Part shown: positions 25,853-34,997 of the stretch, piece by piece
Layout: each line of letters begins with the position of its first letter
Position numbering within the stretch: the first letter of the stretch is position 1
Source: Variovorax sp.
Lineage (GTDB): Bacteria > Pseudomonadota > Gammaproteobacteria > Burkholderiales > Burkholderiaceae_C
Assembly (NCBI GenBank): GCA_025352265.1
Contig: JANXTS010000052.1
Coordinates: forward strand, 1-64,000
Length of the DNA stretch: 64,000 nucleotides
Reading direction: 5' to 3'
The notes under the pieces: model-generated
The model's database searches: none
Told to the model about the DNA's origin: nothing
The model's input: the letters and a program-made list of their open reading frames with translations, nothing else
Program-made: the position numbers and the translations under genes

Positions 25853-27313
25853 TCAGGCAGCGGCGAGGGTGGCCACCAGCGGCCACTTCGGCATGCGCGC
25901 CTTGCGGTACGGCAAGGTCGACAAATCGATGGTCACGGCGCCCGGCGCGCCCGCGTAGATGACGTGCTTCGCGACCTTGGAGAACGATGCGTAGAAGTGC
26001 TGCGACGACTTCACTACGATGATCTTTTTGGCTGCCAGATCGCATCCGAGTTGCGTGAAGACGTCGGTGCCCATGGCCTGATTTCGCAGTGTGATCAGCA
26101 CGATCTCGATGCCGTTGGCTTCGACCAGCGCGCTGTCGCCCAACGCCACCGGCGTGTTCGCGAGACCGGTCATCACCATGTCGTGGCGCAATGCCTTGAC
26201 GGTGCACATCAGGTCGAGCGGGTCGCCCGACATCGGGCCGATCTTGCCTCCGATGCGCAGCGCCAGTCGTGCGCCTTCACCCGCTTCGAAAGCGATGCGC
26301 GCAGCGATCGGGTCCCACATCGGGCCGATGGCGGCGTTCTCGATGCCGCGCTCGATCATGCGTCGGAGGATGAAGGTCGAGTCGCCTGCCGCCCCACCGC
26401 CGGGGTTGTCGGCGCCATCAGCCAGCACCACCGGGCCGCCATCGAAAGCCAGTGCTTCATCGAGCGCCGTGTCGATGTCCGGATAGCGCACTGCCAGCGC
26501 CTCGCGCATGCCGATCAGTTCGTCGGCCAGTTGTCGCGCGAGGGTGTCGGCCTTGCCTTGGTCGCCGTCGGTGTAGACCAGCAACTTGGTACCCATCTCG
26601 GGCACATCGCCCCACGAGAAGCCGTGTGCGATCGAGATCGACAGCACACCGTCTTTGCCTTCGAGCGATTGCAGGCGGTCGACGAAAGTGCGCGCCGGAT
26701 CGCGCGAGGTGTGGACGGTCACAATCATCTCGCAGTCGACCACCGAAGCCACCGGCTCGATCTTGCCTTCGACCATCGCCGCGCAGAGGTCGACAAGTTC
26801 GATGCCGCGCTCCAGCACGTCGGTGTGCGGGTACTCCTTGAAGGCTATCAGCAGGTCGGCCTGCACGATCATCTCCGGCGTGAGGTGGCTGTGCGGATCG
26901 AGCTCGGCACCGACCACGACCTTCGGCCCGACGATGGCGCGCACGCGGGTGAGCAGGTCGCCTTCGCAGTCGTCGTAGCCGTCGGCGACCATCGCGCCGT
27001 GCAGGCCGAGCACCACCATGTCGACCGGCAATGCAGCTCGCAGATCGGTTAGCAGTTCTTCACGAAGCGTCTCGTAAGCGTGCCGCGTGGTGGTGCCGCT
27101 GGGTTGTGCGCCGGCGACCATGCCTTCGACCAGATCCCAGCCGAGTTCCTTGCCGCGCAGGCGTGCTGCCCACAGCGGTCCCGAGAAAAACGTCATCGCA
27201 TCGGGGTGCTTGCCCGCAGCGTAGTAGCCGCGGTCCTTGAACGACGCGAGGCCCGTGGGCATCGGTCCGAAGGTGTTGGTTTCGGTGGCGAGAGATCCGC
27301 TGAAGACACGCAT
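25853..27313 (-). CDS. M81-family metallopeptidase (MlrC-like)
   Basis: A 486-residue putative zinc enzyme of the family of microcystinase C (MlrC), which cleaves linear peptides with unusual residues. It begins MRVFSGSLATETNTFGPMPTG, has VVLGLHGAMVADGYDDCEGDLL and GAELDPHSHLT (probable metal residues), and the C-terminal MlrC domain (ADGADNPGGGAAGDSTFI...). AAGGAG lies 5 bases before the start. Ten bases separate it from the FAD oxidoreductase gene. It may hydrolyse D-residue-containing peptides. Confidence 0.9.
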   Translation of the reverse strand: MRVFSGSLATETNTFGPMPTGLASFKDRGYYAAGKHPDAMTFFSGPLWAARLRGKELGWDLVEGMVAGAQPSGTTTRHAYETLREELLTDLRAALPVDMVVLGLHGAMVADGYDDCEGDLLTRVRAIVGPKVVVGAELDPHSHLTPEMIVQADLLIAFKEYPHTDVLERGIELVDLCAAMVEGKIEPVASVVDCEMIVTVHTSRDPARTFVDRLQSLEGKDGVLSISIAHGFSWGDVPEMGTKLLVYTDGDQGKADTLARQLADELIGMREALAVRYPDIDTALDEALAFDGGPVVLADGADNPGGGAAGDSTFILRRMIERGIENAAIGPMWDPIAARIAFEAGEGARLALRIGGKIGPMSGDPLDLMCTVKALRHDMVMTGLANTPVALGDSALVEANGIEIVLITLRNQAMGTDVFTQLGCDLAAKKIIVVKSSQHFYASFSKVAKHVIYAGAPGAVTIDLSTLPYRKARMPKWPLVATLAAA

Positions 27314-27323
27314 GATGGGCTCC

Positions 27324-28502
27324 TTATGCGATGGGTGAGAGGGCTGCAGCCTTGCGCAAACGCCGCGGCCCCAGCATCTCCGCAGTGAGACCGAACGACG
27401 CGGCATGCGTTGGCACCGGCAGCCCGCGTGCCAGTGCCGCGCAGGTTTCGCCCATCGCGGGCGAGGTCTGGATGCCGTAGCCGCCTTGCGCCGCGACCCA
27501 GAAGAAGCCGGGCACCTCGTCGTCGAAACCGCCGACCAGATCGCCATCGGCCACGAAGGAACGCAGCCCGGCCCAAGTGCGCGTCGGCCGCCGGATCGCG
27601 AGCGTGGTGTTCTCTTCGATGCGGTGAATCGCCAATGCGATATCGAACTCTTCGGGCTGGATGTCTTGCGGCTCGACCGGGTCGGCGTTGGCGGGGGAGC
27701 CGAGCAGCATGCCGGCGTCAGGTTTGATGTACCAGTCTTCGGTCGCGCCAAAAGCCATCGGCCAGGACGATGCATCGACACCCTCCGGCGGCGCGAAGAT
27801 GAAGGCCGAGCGCCGCCGCGGCTCGATGCCGATCGGCTGCACACCGGCCAGCTTCGCGATGGCGTCGACCCAGGCACCGGCCGCGTTGAGCACCACGGGC
27901 GCCTCGTAAGTGATGCCACCGGCCTGCACGTGCCAGCCTTGCGCGGTGCGCGCCATCGCTTCGACCGGCGCGTTGCAAACCAGCTTGCCGCCGGCCAGTC
28001 GCGTGCCGCGCAGGTAGCCCTGGTGAATGGCGTGCACGTCCATGTCGGCCGCATCGGGTTCGTAGACGGCGCCGATGACCTGCTCCGTGCGCAGCACCGG
28101 CATCAGCGCGATGGCGGCTGCGGTGTCGAGGCGTTGCGCGCCCTTGCTCATGCCGCGCAGCACCTCCCAGTGCTCATCGAGATGCGCTTCTTGCCCCGGC
28201 GCGGCGACCATCATCGCGCCACGTGGCGTGAGCAGCGGATGGTCGGTGAAACCGGCTGGCGGGTTGTTGAAGAAAGCGCGGCTCGCCAATGTGAGCGTGC
28301 GCACCTGCTTCGTGCCGTAGCTTTCCATGAAGAGCGCGGCGGAGCGGCCGGTCGAGTGGTAGCCGGGCTGGTCTTCGCGCTCGAGCACGACGACCCGGCC
28401 GTGCGGCGCGAGCCAGTGTGCGACCGAGGCGCCGGCGATACCCGCACCAATGACGAGAAAGTCCACTTGGACCGGAGATGAAGAAGAAGCCGTGACGCTC
28501 AT
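27324..28502 (-). CDS. FAD-dependent oxidoreductase, D-amino-acid oxidase/dehydrogenase-like
   Basis: A 392-residue DAO-family flavoprotein. The Rossmann site is FLVIGAGIAGASVAHWLAP and the family motif GYHSTGRSAALF follows; the C-terminal part has GFFWVAAQGGYGIQTSPAMGE. Members oxidise glycine, sarcosine or D-amino acids. Next to D-aminoacylase, deamination of released D-amino acids is the simplest role, but the substrate is an inference. It is the first gene of the minus-strand operon, with its start about 80 bases from the palindrome at 28581-28602. Confidence 0.88.
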   Translation of the reverse strand: MSVTASSSSPVQVDFLVIGAGIAGASVAHWLAPHGRVVVLEREDQPGYHSTGRSAALFMESYGTKQVRTLTLASRAFFNNPPAGFTDHPLLTPRGAMMVAAPGQEAHLDEHWEVLRGMSKGAQRLDTAAAIALMPVLRTEQVIGAVYEPDAADMDVHAIHQGYLRGTRLAGGKLVCNAPVEAMARTAQGWHVQAGGITYEAPVVLNAAGAWVDAIAKLAGVQPIGIEPRRRSAFIFAPPEGVDASSWPMAFGATEDWYIKPDAGMLLGSPANADPVEPQDIQPEEFDIALAIHRIEENTTLAIRRPTRTWAGLRSFVADGDLVGGFDDEVPGFFWVAAQGGYGIQTSPAMGETCAALARGLPVPTHAASFGLTAEMLGPRRLRKAAALSPIA

Positions 28503-28580
28503 TGGAAGATGGTGCGGACTGCGCGCAAGTGGTGCGTTGAATAGAACGAAGAAGAAAAAAAATTGGCGCAGCGTAAATCA

Positions 28581-28602
28581 GAATTTGCGGATACGCAAAT
28601 TC
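28581..28602. promoter_or_regulatory. Palindromic operator candidate in divergent promoter region
   Basis: The arms GAATTTGCG and CGCAAATTC are perfect complements (9 bp each) around a GATA spacer, 22 bases in all. The element sits between the D-amino-acid operon (minus, start 28502) and the XRE-cupin regulator gene (plus). It is a good candidate binding site of that regulator and implies that the regulator start lies downstream (28617 or TTG at 28686). Confidence 0.6.
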
Positions 28603-28616
28603 CAGGCCAGTTTGCA

Positions 28617-29432
28617 ATGCGGCGTGCGTCTGAATGTTGTTCGGGCTGGCAGAATTCGGCAACGACAACGACAGGACGGCAAGCCTTGAAAGCACATCCA
28701 CGCGGCGCTCCTGCGGTCGAGCCCGTCACGCTCGATCGCGAGACCTTCGGAAAGCGTTTGCGCGCAGCCCGCAAGGCGTTCGGCTGGACCTTGTCGCAAC
28801 TGTCGGCGCTGTCGGGCGTATCGATCACGACGATCTCGCGCGCCGAGCGTGGGCAGCTCGCGCTCGGCTATGAAAATTTCGCGGCACTCGGTCGAGCGCT
28901 GCAAATGGACATGAACGCGATGTTCGCCGGCGACGGTGTCGAGCCTGCCTTGCTCGATGGACCGGTATTGACCCGAGCGGGCAAGGGTGTGGTGTACCGC
29001 GGCCTGTCTTTCGCGTACGAATTTCTCGGCACGACGGCGGCCGGCAAGCAGATGAGCCCGGTGGTCGGCACGGTCCATGCGCGCACCGTCAACGGCCCTG
29101 GAGACTTCGCGCGGCACGCAGGTGAAGAGTTCGCCTATGTGCTGTCGGGTGCGATCGACGTGCACTTCGAAAATGGCGAAGTAGTGCGCCTGGCCCGTGG
29201 TGATTCGCTGTACTTCGAGGGCCGCATCGGCCATGCGTATGTCACGGTGAGCCGGCAACTGGCCAAGATCGTCGGCGTGACCACGACCGAAACGGCCTTC
29301 ATGCACGCGGCCCGCGCCGGGCATGAACGGGCGCTGCCTGTGCCGCCGCCGCCTCGGGCACGGCCGAACGTCCCGGCGCACGAGTCGACACGTAAGTCGA
29401 AGCGTCTGGCGCCACGCGCACGCGCGAGCTGA
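28617..29432 (+). CDS. XRE-family regulator with C-terminal cupin domain
   Basis: Up to 271 residues. The helix-turn-helix domain follows FGKRLRAARKAFGWTLSQLS and SGVSITTISRAERGQLALGYENF. After a linker, a cupin domain has HAGEEFAYVLSGAIDVHFENG and LARGDSLYFEGRIGHAY, typical of MerR/XRE-cupin sensors that bind a small ligand. The start is uncertain: the frame is open from 28563 (TTG), but 28617 (ATG) or 28686 (TTG with AGGA upstream) avoid coding through the palindrome. It probably controls the divergent D-amino-acid operon. The basic Arg/Lys/Pro-rich tail is unusual. Confidence 0.9.
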   Translation: MRRASECCSGWQNSATTTTGRQALKAHPRGAPAVEPVTLDRETFGKRLRAARKAFGWTLSQLSALSGVSITTISRAERGQLALGYENFAALGRALQMDMNAMFAGDGVEPALLDGPVLTRAGKGVVYRGLSFAYEFLGTTAAGKQMSPVVGTVHARTVNGPGDFARHAGEEFAYVLSGAIDVHFENGEVVRLARGDSLYFEGRIGHAYVTVSRQLAKIVGVTTTETAFMHAARAGHERALPVPPPPRARPNVPAHESTRKSKRLAPRARAS

Positions 29433-29553
29433 CACCGGGCTCGCCCGTCCGTCCTGCACTTCGCGCCTTCCTGGCGCACTCCGTCGCATTGCGTTGGCCT
29501 GTCAAGGCGCTTCGCGCGATGGTCGGGGCTTCACTTACCCAGGAGCTTCGACC

Positions 29554-29973
29554 ATGAATTTCTCCCCTCGCCTGAGCGCGGCCGTGTTCGCGCTGCTGCT
29601 TCCGCTTGCAGCCAATGCTGCAGACCTCCAGGTCGCGGTGAGCGACGGCCCGACGGTCCCGGCCACGCTCTTCGTGGCGCTGTTCGACTCGGCCGAAGCT
29701 TTTGCGGCCGACCTGCCGCTGGCGTCGCAGAAGGTTCCGATGCGCGAAGGCAAGGCGCAGTTGTCGTTCAACGGTCTGGCGCCGGGCCGCTATGTGATCA
29801 AGTCTTTCGCCGACGAAAACGGCAATGAAAAGCTCGACACAAACCTGGTCGGTTTGCCCACCGAGCGTTACGGCTTCTCGAACGATGCCAAGGGACGCAT
29901 GGGGCCGCCTGCATTCGACGCGGCCGCGGTAAAAGTCGATGCGGACACCAGCACCGCTTTTCGTTTGCACTGA
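29554..29973 (+). CDS. Exported DUF2141 protein
   Basis: A 139-residue protein with a Sec signal (MNFSPRLSAAVFALLLPLAAN, cleavage ANA-A). The DUF2141 domain is clear: FVALFDSAEAFAADLPLA, PGRYVIKSFADENGNEKLDTN, GLPTERYGFSNDAKG and MGPPAFDAA. The family is a small beta-sandwich of unknown role. AGGAG lies 8 bases before the ATG. It is 13 bases upstream of the carotenoid oxygenase gene, so the two are probably one transcript and one pathway. Confidence 0.85.
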   Translation: MNFSPRLSAAVFALLLPLAANAADLQVAVSDGPTVPATLFVALFDSAEAFAADLPLASQKVPMREGKAQLSFNGLAPGRYVIKSFADENGNEKLDTNLVGLPTERYGFSNDAKGRMGPPAFDAAAVKVDADTSTAFRLH

Positions 29974-29986
29974 GGTGAAGCAGTCC

Positions 29987-31507
29987 ATGGATCGCCGTGA
30001 GCTGCTGCGCCGCCTGCTCGCCGCGGGAGGCGCGTCGTCTCTTCTGCAGTTTCTTCCATCGATGCCGGCCCATGCCGACACCCTGGATGCACCCGATACC
30101 TGGCAGTCGCAATTCGATGCGTCGACCGTGCCCTGGAAGTCGGGCTTTGCCACGCCCAGGGGCGACCTGCCACGGACCGCCGCCCGGGTGCGCGGGCGTT
30201 TCCCCGCTGCGGTGGGTGGCACGCTCTATCGCATCGGTCCGGCCGGCCACGACCTTGGTGGCCAGCGCTATCACCACTGGTTCGACGGTGACGGTATGGC
30301 CCATCGTTTCGTGATCGCGGGCAATAGCGTTCATCACCAGGGCCGATATGTGGCGACCGCCAAGCGTGCGGCTGAAATGCGCGCCGGGCGCCGGTTGACC
30401 GAGGGCTTCGGCACGGTATTCCAAGGCACCGACGAAGTGACCGCGCCCGACCGCATGAACGTGGCCAACATCAGCATGTTGCACTTAGGCGGCGAACTGC
30501 TTGCACTTTGGGAAGGCGGCTCGGCCACGCGGCTCGACCCGCAGACGCTAGAGACGCGTGGCATCAAGACCTGGCGCGCCGATCTCGCCGGCGTCCCGTT
30601 CTCGGCCCATCCGCGGGTCGAGCCCGACGGGACCATCTGGAACTTCGGCGTGAGCTCGAACAACGGCCTGTTGTTGCTTTACGAGATCGCTTCCGACGGT
30701 GTTCTGCGACGTGCCGATGCGCTGCCGCTCGCCGATCTGCCGATGATTCACGACTTCGCGGTGACCGACAAGCATCTCGTCTTTCTACTGCCGCCGCTGG
30801 TGTACGACATCAAGCGAAGAATTGCCGGCGCGAGCATGCTCGATTCGCACGCGTGGCGACCTGAGCTCGGCATGCGCGCATTGGTGATCGACAAGAAAGA
30901 CTGGAAGCGGCAGCAGATGCTCGCATTACCTGTCGGCTTTCTGTATCACATCGGCAATGCCTGGGAAGAAGAGACGCCCAGCGGCACGGTGATTCATATC
31001 GACTACCCACGCTCGGATGATGCGTCGAGCCTCTTCGCGAACACGCGTGAAGTCATGCGCGGCGTGCTCGCGGGCGGTGCGAACCCGAGGCTGACCGTCG
31101 CCAGCCTCAATCTCGGAACCGGCCGGGCCGCGCAGGTCGAACTGGTGGCCGAGGCGGAGTTTCCGCGCATCGATCCGCGCTCGGTCGGCCAGCGGCACCG
31201 CCACGTGATTCATGCGACGAACCCGCTCGGCGGCTTGCCGATGTTGAGCGCGATTGCCAGCACCAACGTCGAGTCGGGAGCGTCGCAAGTCTTCAGTTAT
31301 GGAAAGCAGGCGGTGGTCGAGGAGCACCTGTTCGTGCCGGACGGTCGAGGCCCAGGCTGGGTGCTGGGCACCATGTTCGATTGCGCGCAAGACAAGACAG
31401 TGCTTTCCTGCTTTGCCGCCGATGCGCTGACCGACGGGCCCGTTGCGCAAGCCACCTTGCCGTACGCGCTGCCACTGGGTTTGCACGGGACGTTCGTGCC
31501 GATCTAG
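29987..31507 (+). CDS. Carotenoid oxygenase family protein, exported (Tat-like signal)
   Basis: A 506-residue non-heme iron oxygenase-like protein of the apocarotenoid/lignostilbene dioxygenase family. The family histidines that bind iron are in YHHWFDGDGMAHRF, MIHDFAVTDKHLVFL, HIGNAWEE and the C-terminal LGLHGTF. The N-terminus MDRRELLRRLLAAGGASS followed by SMPAHA looks like a twin-arginine signal, so the protein may act in the periplasm with its cofactor folded before export. The start at 29987 has GAGG upstream. Substrate unknown. Confidence 0.88.
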   Translation: MDRRELLRRLLAAGGASSLLQFLPSMPAHADTLDAPDTWQSQFDASTVPWKSGFATPRGDLPRTAARVRGRFPAAVGGTLYRIGPAGHDLGGQRYHHWFDGDGMAHRFVIAGNSVHHQGRYVATAKRAAEMRAGRRLTEGFGTVFQGTDEVTAPDRMNVANISMLHLGGELLALWEGGSATRLDPQTLETRGIKTWRADLAGVPFSAHPRVEPDGTIWNFGVSSNNGLLLLYEIASDGVLRRADALPLADLPMIHDFAVTDKHLVFLLPPLVYDIKRRIAGASMLDSHAWRPELGMRALVIDKKDWKRQQMLALPVGFLYHIGNAWEEETPSGTVIHIDYPRSDDASSLFANTREVMRGVLAGGANPRLTVASLNLGTGRAAQVELVAEAEFPRIDPRSVGQRHRHVIHATNPLGGLPMLSAIASTNVESGASQVFSYGKQAVVEEHLFVPDGRGPGWVLGTMFDCAQDKTVLSCFAADALTDGPVAQATLPYALPLGLHGTFVPI

Positions 31508-31511
31508 TGCA

Positions 31512-31526
31512 TCGATGGCCCATCGA
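31512..31526. repeat. Perfect palindrome in a convergent intergenic region
   Basis: TCGATGG, C, CCATCGA lies between the carotenoid oxygenase stop and the stop of the sugar ABC ATPase gene. No T run follows on either strand, so it is not a classical terminator, but it could form a hairpin that blocks read-through. Confidence 0.35.
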
Positions 31527-31537
31527 GGGCGGGGAAC

Positions 31538-32650
31538 CTAGGCAGCGGCGCGCAGCGCTTCGCTTTGCACCGCGCGCTCGTCGGCTCCGAAGAAGTGAAG
31601 CGACTCCGGCGCGATGGACAGGCGCAGCGTGCCGCTGAGCTGCGGGTTGGCGGTTGGGGCCAGCAACACCAGTTCGCCGAGCGCCGAGCGGAGGTAGCAG
31701 AAAGCCCGGTCGCCGAGCTGCTCGACGGCCAGCGTTTCGCAGTCGCGCAGTTCGAGCACGACTTCGCCAGGCGCCGGCTCTCCGATGCGCGCCTGCTCGG
31801 CTCTGAAGCCGATCGCAGTGGCCGCGCCGTGCAGCCGAAGCGGGACATGAAGCGGCACCCGCTGCTTCGCGTCGCCCAGCCTCAAGAAGGTGCCACGCAC
31901 GTCCGGCTCGCAGCTCTCTACTTTGAAAAGGTTGATGCGCGGCGTGCCGATGAAGCCGGCCACGAACAGGTTGGCTGGCGACCTGTAAAGCGTCAGCGGC
32001 GAGCCGACCTGCTCGATGCGACCCTTGCGCAACACCACGATCTGGTCGGCCAATGTCATGGCTTCGGTCTGGTCGTGCGTCACGTAGACGGCGGTCGCTT
32101 TCAGCGTGCGCTGCATGCGTGCGATCTCCAGCCGGAGGCGCACGCGCAGCTCCAGGTCGAGGTTCGACAGCGGCTCGTCGTACAGAAAAACCTCGGGTCG
32201 CCGGATCATCGCGCGGCCCATGGCCACACGCTGCCGCTGGCCGCCCGAGAGCTGGCGCGGAAAGCGGTCGAGCAGAGGCGTGAGTTCGAGCGTGCCGGCG
32301 ATCTCGTCGACGCTGCGCTGCTGTTCGGCGGCCGACACCTTGGCCATGCGCAGCGGGAAGGCCAGGTTCTGCCGTACGGTCTTGTGCGGGTACAGCGCGT
32401 AGTTCTGGAACACCAGCGCACAGCCGCGGTCGGAGGGCGGCACGTCGTTCATCAGGCGGCCGGCGATGCGCACCTCGCCACCGCTCGGTGTTTCGAGGCC
32501 GGCGATCATGCGCAGCAAGGTTGACTTGCCGCAGCCCGACGGGCCGAGCAGTACCGTCACCTGCCCGTCGGGCATGGTGAGGTCGATGTCGGGAATCACC
32601 TCGACGTCGCCGAAGCGCTTGCTGATGGATTTGAGTTGGATCTCGGCCAT
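31538..32650 (-). CDS. Sugar-type ABC transporter ATP-binding protein (MalK/UgpC type)
   Basis: 370 residues. Walker [17 protein letters not shown], signature [15 protein letters not shown], Walker [13 protein letters not shown] and VTHDQTEAM are followed by a C-terminal OB-fold (TOBE) domain, as in CUT1 ATPases. It is encoded on the minus strand, apart from the binding protein and permeases on the plus strand beyond the regulator; the pieces belong to one importer. Its start lies next to the FadR-type gene (33 bases). Confidence 0.93.
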   Translation of the reverse strand: MAEIQLKSISKRFGDVEVIPDIDLTMPDGQVTVLLGPSGCGKSTLLRMIAGLETPSGGEVRIAGRLMNDVPPSDRGCALVFQNYALYPHKTVRQNLAFPLRMAKVSAAEQQRSVDEIAGTLELTPLLDRFPRQLSGGQRQRVAMGRAMIRRPEVFLYDEPLSNLDLELRVRLRLEIARMQRTLKATAVYVTHDQTEAMTLADQIVVLRKGRIEQVGSPLTLYRSPANLFVAGFIGTPRINLFKVESCEPDVRGTFLRLGDAKQRVPLHVPLRLHGAATAIGFRAEQARIGEPAPGEVVLELRDCETLAVEQLGDRAFCYLRSALGELVLLAPTANPQLSGTLRLSIAPESLHFFGADERAVQSEALRAAA

Positions 32651-32683
32651 GAATGTCTTTGCTGCGTTGCGTTGAAAAGGGTG

Positions 32684-33439
32684 TCAACCCGCTGGCGTAT
32701 TGGCCGCCTGCGCGACCCCGCGCTGGATGTTGGATTCAGTCAGCCCGAGCAGTTCTTCCATCGCCTTGCGCGCCCCAGCCGGCTTGCGCGCCCAGATCTG
32801 GTCGAGCACGGCGCGGTGCAGCGGCAGGCTCTTGCGCGGCGCGCCGGGTTGCCGTGTCGACAGCTCGAAGGAGGTCCGCAATGCTGCCTGGATGGTGGCG
32901 CCGAAGGCCACCAGAAAGGGGTTGCCGGTGGCGCTCAGGATGGCGTGATGGAACTCCAGGTCGGGCCCCGCATAGGCGACCGGGTCCATGCCTGCGGCGT
33001 CCATCGCACGGTAGGCGCGCTCGATGGCGGCGATGGCGGCATCGGGCGCCGACGTGGCCGCGAGTTCGCACGCGGCCGGCTCGACGATGCGTCGCAACTG
33101 CATCAGGTGTTGCGCCATCTGCACGCGGTCGTTGCCCGACCAGGCCCAGCGCAGCACGTCTTCGTCGAGCATGTTCCATTGCATGCGCGGCAGCACGCGG
33201 GTGCCGGCTTTCTGGCGCGACACCAGCAGGCCCTTGGCCTTGAGCCGGCTCAAGGCTTCGCGAACCGAGGTGCGGGCGACGCCGAGCTGTTCGGCCAACG
33301 CGACTTCGGTCGGCAGCGACGTGCCGTCACCCCACTCGCCACCCATCACTCGCCGCGCCAGCGCCTCGGTGACGGCCAGCGGTCCACGTCGCGCCGCGGG
33401 GCTGGTTGAAATCACAGACAAGATATTTTGGTCAGACAT
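32684..33439 (-). CDS. GntR/FadR-family transcriptional regulator
   Basis: 251 residues from the ATG at 33439. The winged helix reads VTEALARRVMGGEWGDGTSLPTE and AEQLGVARTSVREALSRLKAKGLL, and the FCD ligand domain has the metal-site pattern PDLEFHHAILSATGNPFL with LHRAVLDQIWARKP near the end. FCD regulators commonly sense sugar acids or organic acids. It is divergent from the binding-protein operon and probably represses it. No good ribosome site is visible. Confidence 0.92.
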   Translation of the reverse strand: MSDQNILSVISTSPAARRGPLAVTEALARRVMGGEWGDGTSLPTEVALAEQLGVARTSVREALSRLKAKGLLVSRQKAGTRVLPRMQWNMLDEDVLRWAWSGNDRVQMAQHLMQLRRIVEPAACELAATSAPDAAIAAIERAYRAMDAAGMDPVAYAGPDLEFHHAILSATGNPFLVAFGATIQAALRTSFELSTRQPGAPRKSLPLHRAVLDQIWARKPAGARKAMEELLGLTESNIQRGVAQAANTPAG

Positions 33440-33506
33440 AATATTTAGCTGACGGAGGTTATACGAGGTGAATTGCGCTGAATCTCCGGGTTTTCCACGA
33501 CGGTCT

Positions 33507-33519
33507 ACAATTAAATTGT
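33507..33519. promoter_or_regulatory. Palindrome in FadR-type regulator control region
   Basis: ACAATT-A-AATTGT is a perfect 13-base palindrome in the 165 bases between the regulator and the binding-protein gene. TGTCTGTC follows at 33517-33524, and a TGTCTGAC on the minus strand lies near 33432-33439. The two shared half-sites could be regulator contacts. Confidence 0.4.
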
Positions 33520-33604
33520 CTGTCATATTCCCGGCTGCCAAAGGCAAGGGACACATCGATCCTGCCTGCGGTCCATCCCCGGCAGAGCCTCCAGGAGACA
33601 CACC

Positions 33605-34984
33605 ATGCGCACCACCGAACCCCTTCGAATCGACGTCCAACGTCGCCGCCTGATCAAGGCCGCAGCCGCCACCGCAGCGGTGAGCGCCGGAAGCACGCTG
33701 GCATTTCCAGCCCTCGCGCAGGCCAAGCCCTTCGCCGGCGTAAAGCTGCGCGGCGCGGCCTACCAGCACGGCTTCTTCAATATCCTGCGCAAGTACATTC
33801 CCGAGTTCGAGGCGCAGACCGGCATGACGGTCGACCTGCAGTTGTCGGCGTTTCCGGTCTACAACCAGCAAGCCGATCTGGAGCTTTCGTCGGGTGGTAA
33901 CTCGTGGGACTTCTGCAACGTCACCTTCATCCTGGCAGCGCGCTGGGTGGCGGCCGGCCTGCTCGCCAACCTCGACGATTTCACCAACGATCGCAAGCTC
34001 ACGCCGGCCAGCTGGAACCCGGACGACTTCGTCAAGGGCGCACAACTGCCGTACATGGACAAGGCCGGCAAGACCTTCGGTTATTCATGGGAAGGCGGCG
34101 CGATGTTGATGGGCCTCAGCCGCACCGACCTCATGAAAAAGCGTGGCGTGGAAGCACCCCGCACCTTCGACGAACTCATGAAGGTGTGCGACGCCGTCAA
34201 CGGGCAGGACGGCGGCAGCGGACCGGTCACCGGCTTCGTCAGCTCCAACCTGCATCACTGGTTCTTGCCGCCCTACATCCAGGGCTACGGTGGCGATCTT
34301 TTCGTCAATCCGCCAACCGACATCAAGCCGGCACTCGACACGCCAGCGTCCATCGAGGCCACCGCTTTCTACACGACGCTGCTGTCGAAATACGGGCCGC
34401 AAGGCGTGCTCGGCTACACCGAAGACCAAGCCCGCGCCGCACTCATCAGCGGCCGTTCGAACATCTTCATCCACTCCAGTTCGTGGGTCACCGCGATGCT
34501 CACCTCGCCCGACAGCAAGGTGAAGGACACGGCTCGCGTGATGCGCATGCCGGCTGGGCCGAAGGGCGACTTTCCCGCAGCGAACAGCCAGGGCCTGGGC
34601 ATCCCGAAGAACGCCAAAAACAAGGAAGCCGCATGGGAGTTCATCAAGTGGACGCTCAGCCCCGAGCTGACTGCACGCATCGTGAAGGACACCGGCCATC
34701 CGTCGATCTGCCGCCGCTCGGTGATCGAGAGCGCCAAGTACAAGCGCATCAACACCGTCAACGGCCAGGACATCGGCAAGCTCTACCTCGAAGTGCTCGA
34801 CATGCCCAGCAAGACGCACAACTACATGGCCTACCGCACGGTCAAGGAATTCCCGCTGATCGGCGATGTGGTGAACAAGGCAGTCGAGCGCGTGGTGTCG
34901 GGTCAGATGCCGGCAGCCGAGTCGATGAAGTCGGCACAAGAGGCTGCGCTCAGCAGCCTGCGCCGCGCCGGCGCAAAAGTCTGA
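33605..34984 (+). CDS. Sugar-type ABC transporter substrate-binding protein (SBP family 1)
   Basis: A 459-residue periplasmic protein with a twin-arginine-type signal (RRRLIKAAAATAAVSAGST, cleavage ALAQ-A). The mature part is a family 1 binding protein: YIPEFEAQTGMTVDLQLSAF, RTFDELMKVCDAVNG, AANSQGLGIPKNAKNKEAAWEFIKW. Ligand is unknown, probably a sugar, sugar acid or polyol. It starts an operon with two permeases. Confidence 0.93.
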   Translation: MRTTEPLRIDVQRRRLIKAAAATAAVSAGSTLAFPALAQAKPFAGVKLRGAAYQHGFFNILRKYIPEFEAQTGMTVDLQLSAFPVYNQQADLELSSGGNSWDFCNVTFILAARWVAAGLLANLDDFTNDRKLTPASWNPDDFVKGAQLPYMDKAGKTFGYSWEGGAMLMGLSRTDLMKKRGVEAPRTFDELMKVCDAVNGQDGGSGPVTGFVSSNLHHWFLPPYIQGYGGDLFVNPPTDIKPALDTPASIEATAFYTTLLSKYGPQGVLGYTEDQARAALISGRSNIFIHSSSWVTAMLTSPDSKVKDTARVMRMPAGPKGDFPAANSQGLGIPKNAKNKEAAWEFIKWTLSPELTARIVKDTGHPSICRRSVIESAKYKRINTVNGQDIGKLYLEVLDMPSKTHNYMAYRTVKEFPLIGDVVNKAVERVVSGQMPAAESMKSAQEAALSSLRRAGAKV

Positions 34985-34997
34985 TCCCGCACCGACG

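Noticed and set aside
31512-31526. Terminator between the carotenoid oxygenase and the sugar ABC ATPase genes
   Set aside because: The palindrome is perfect but has no T run on either strand, so I list it only as a repeat.
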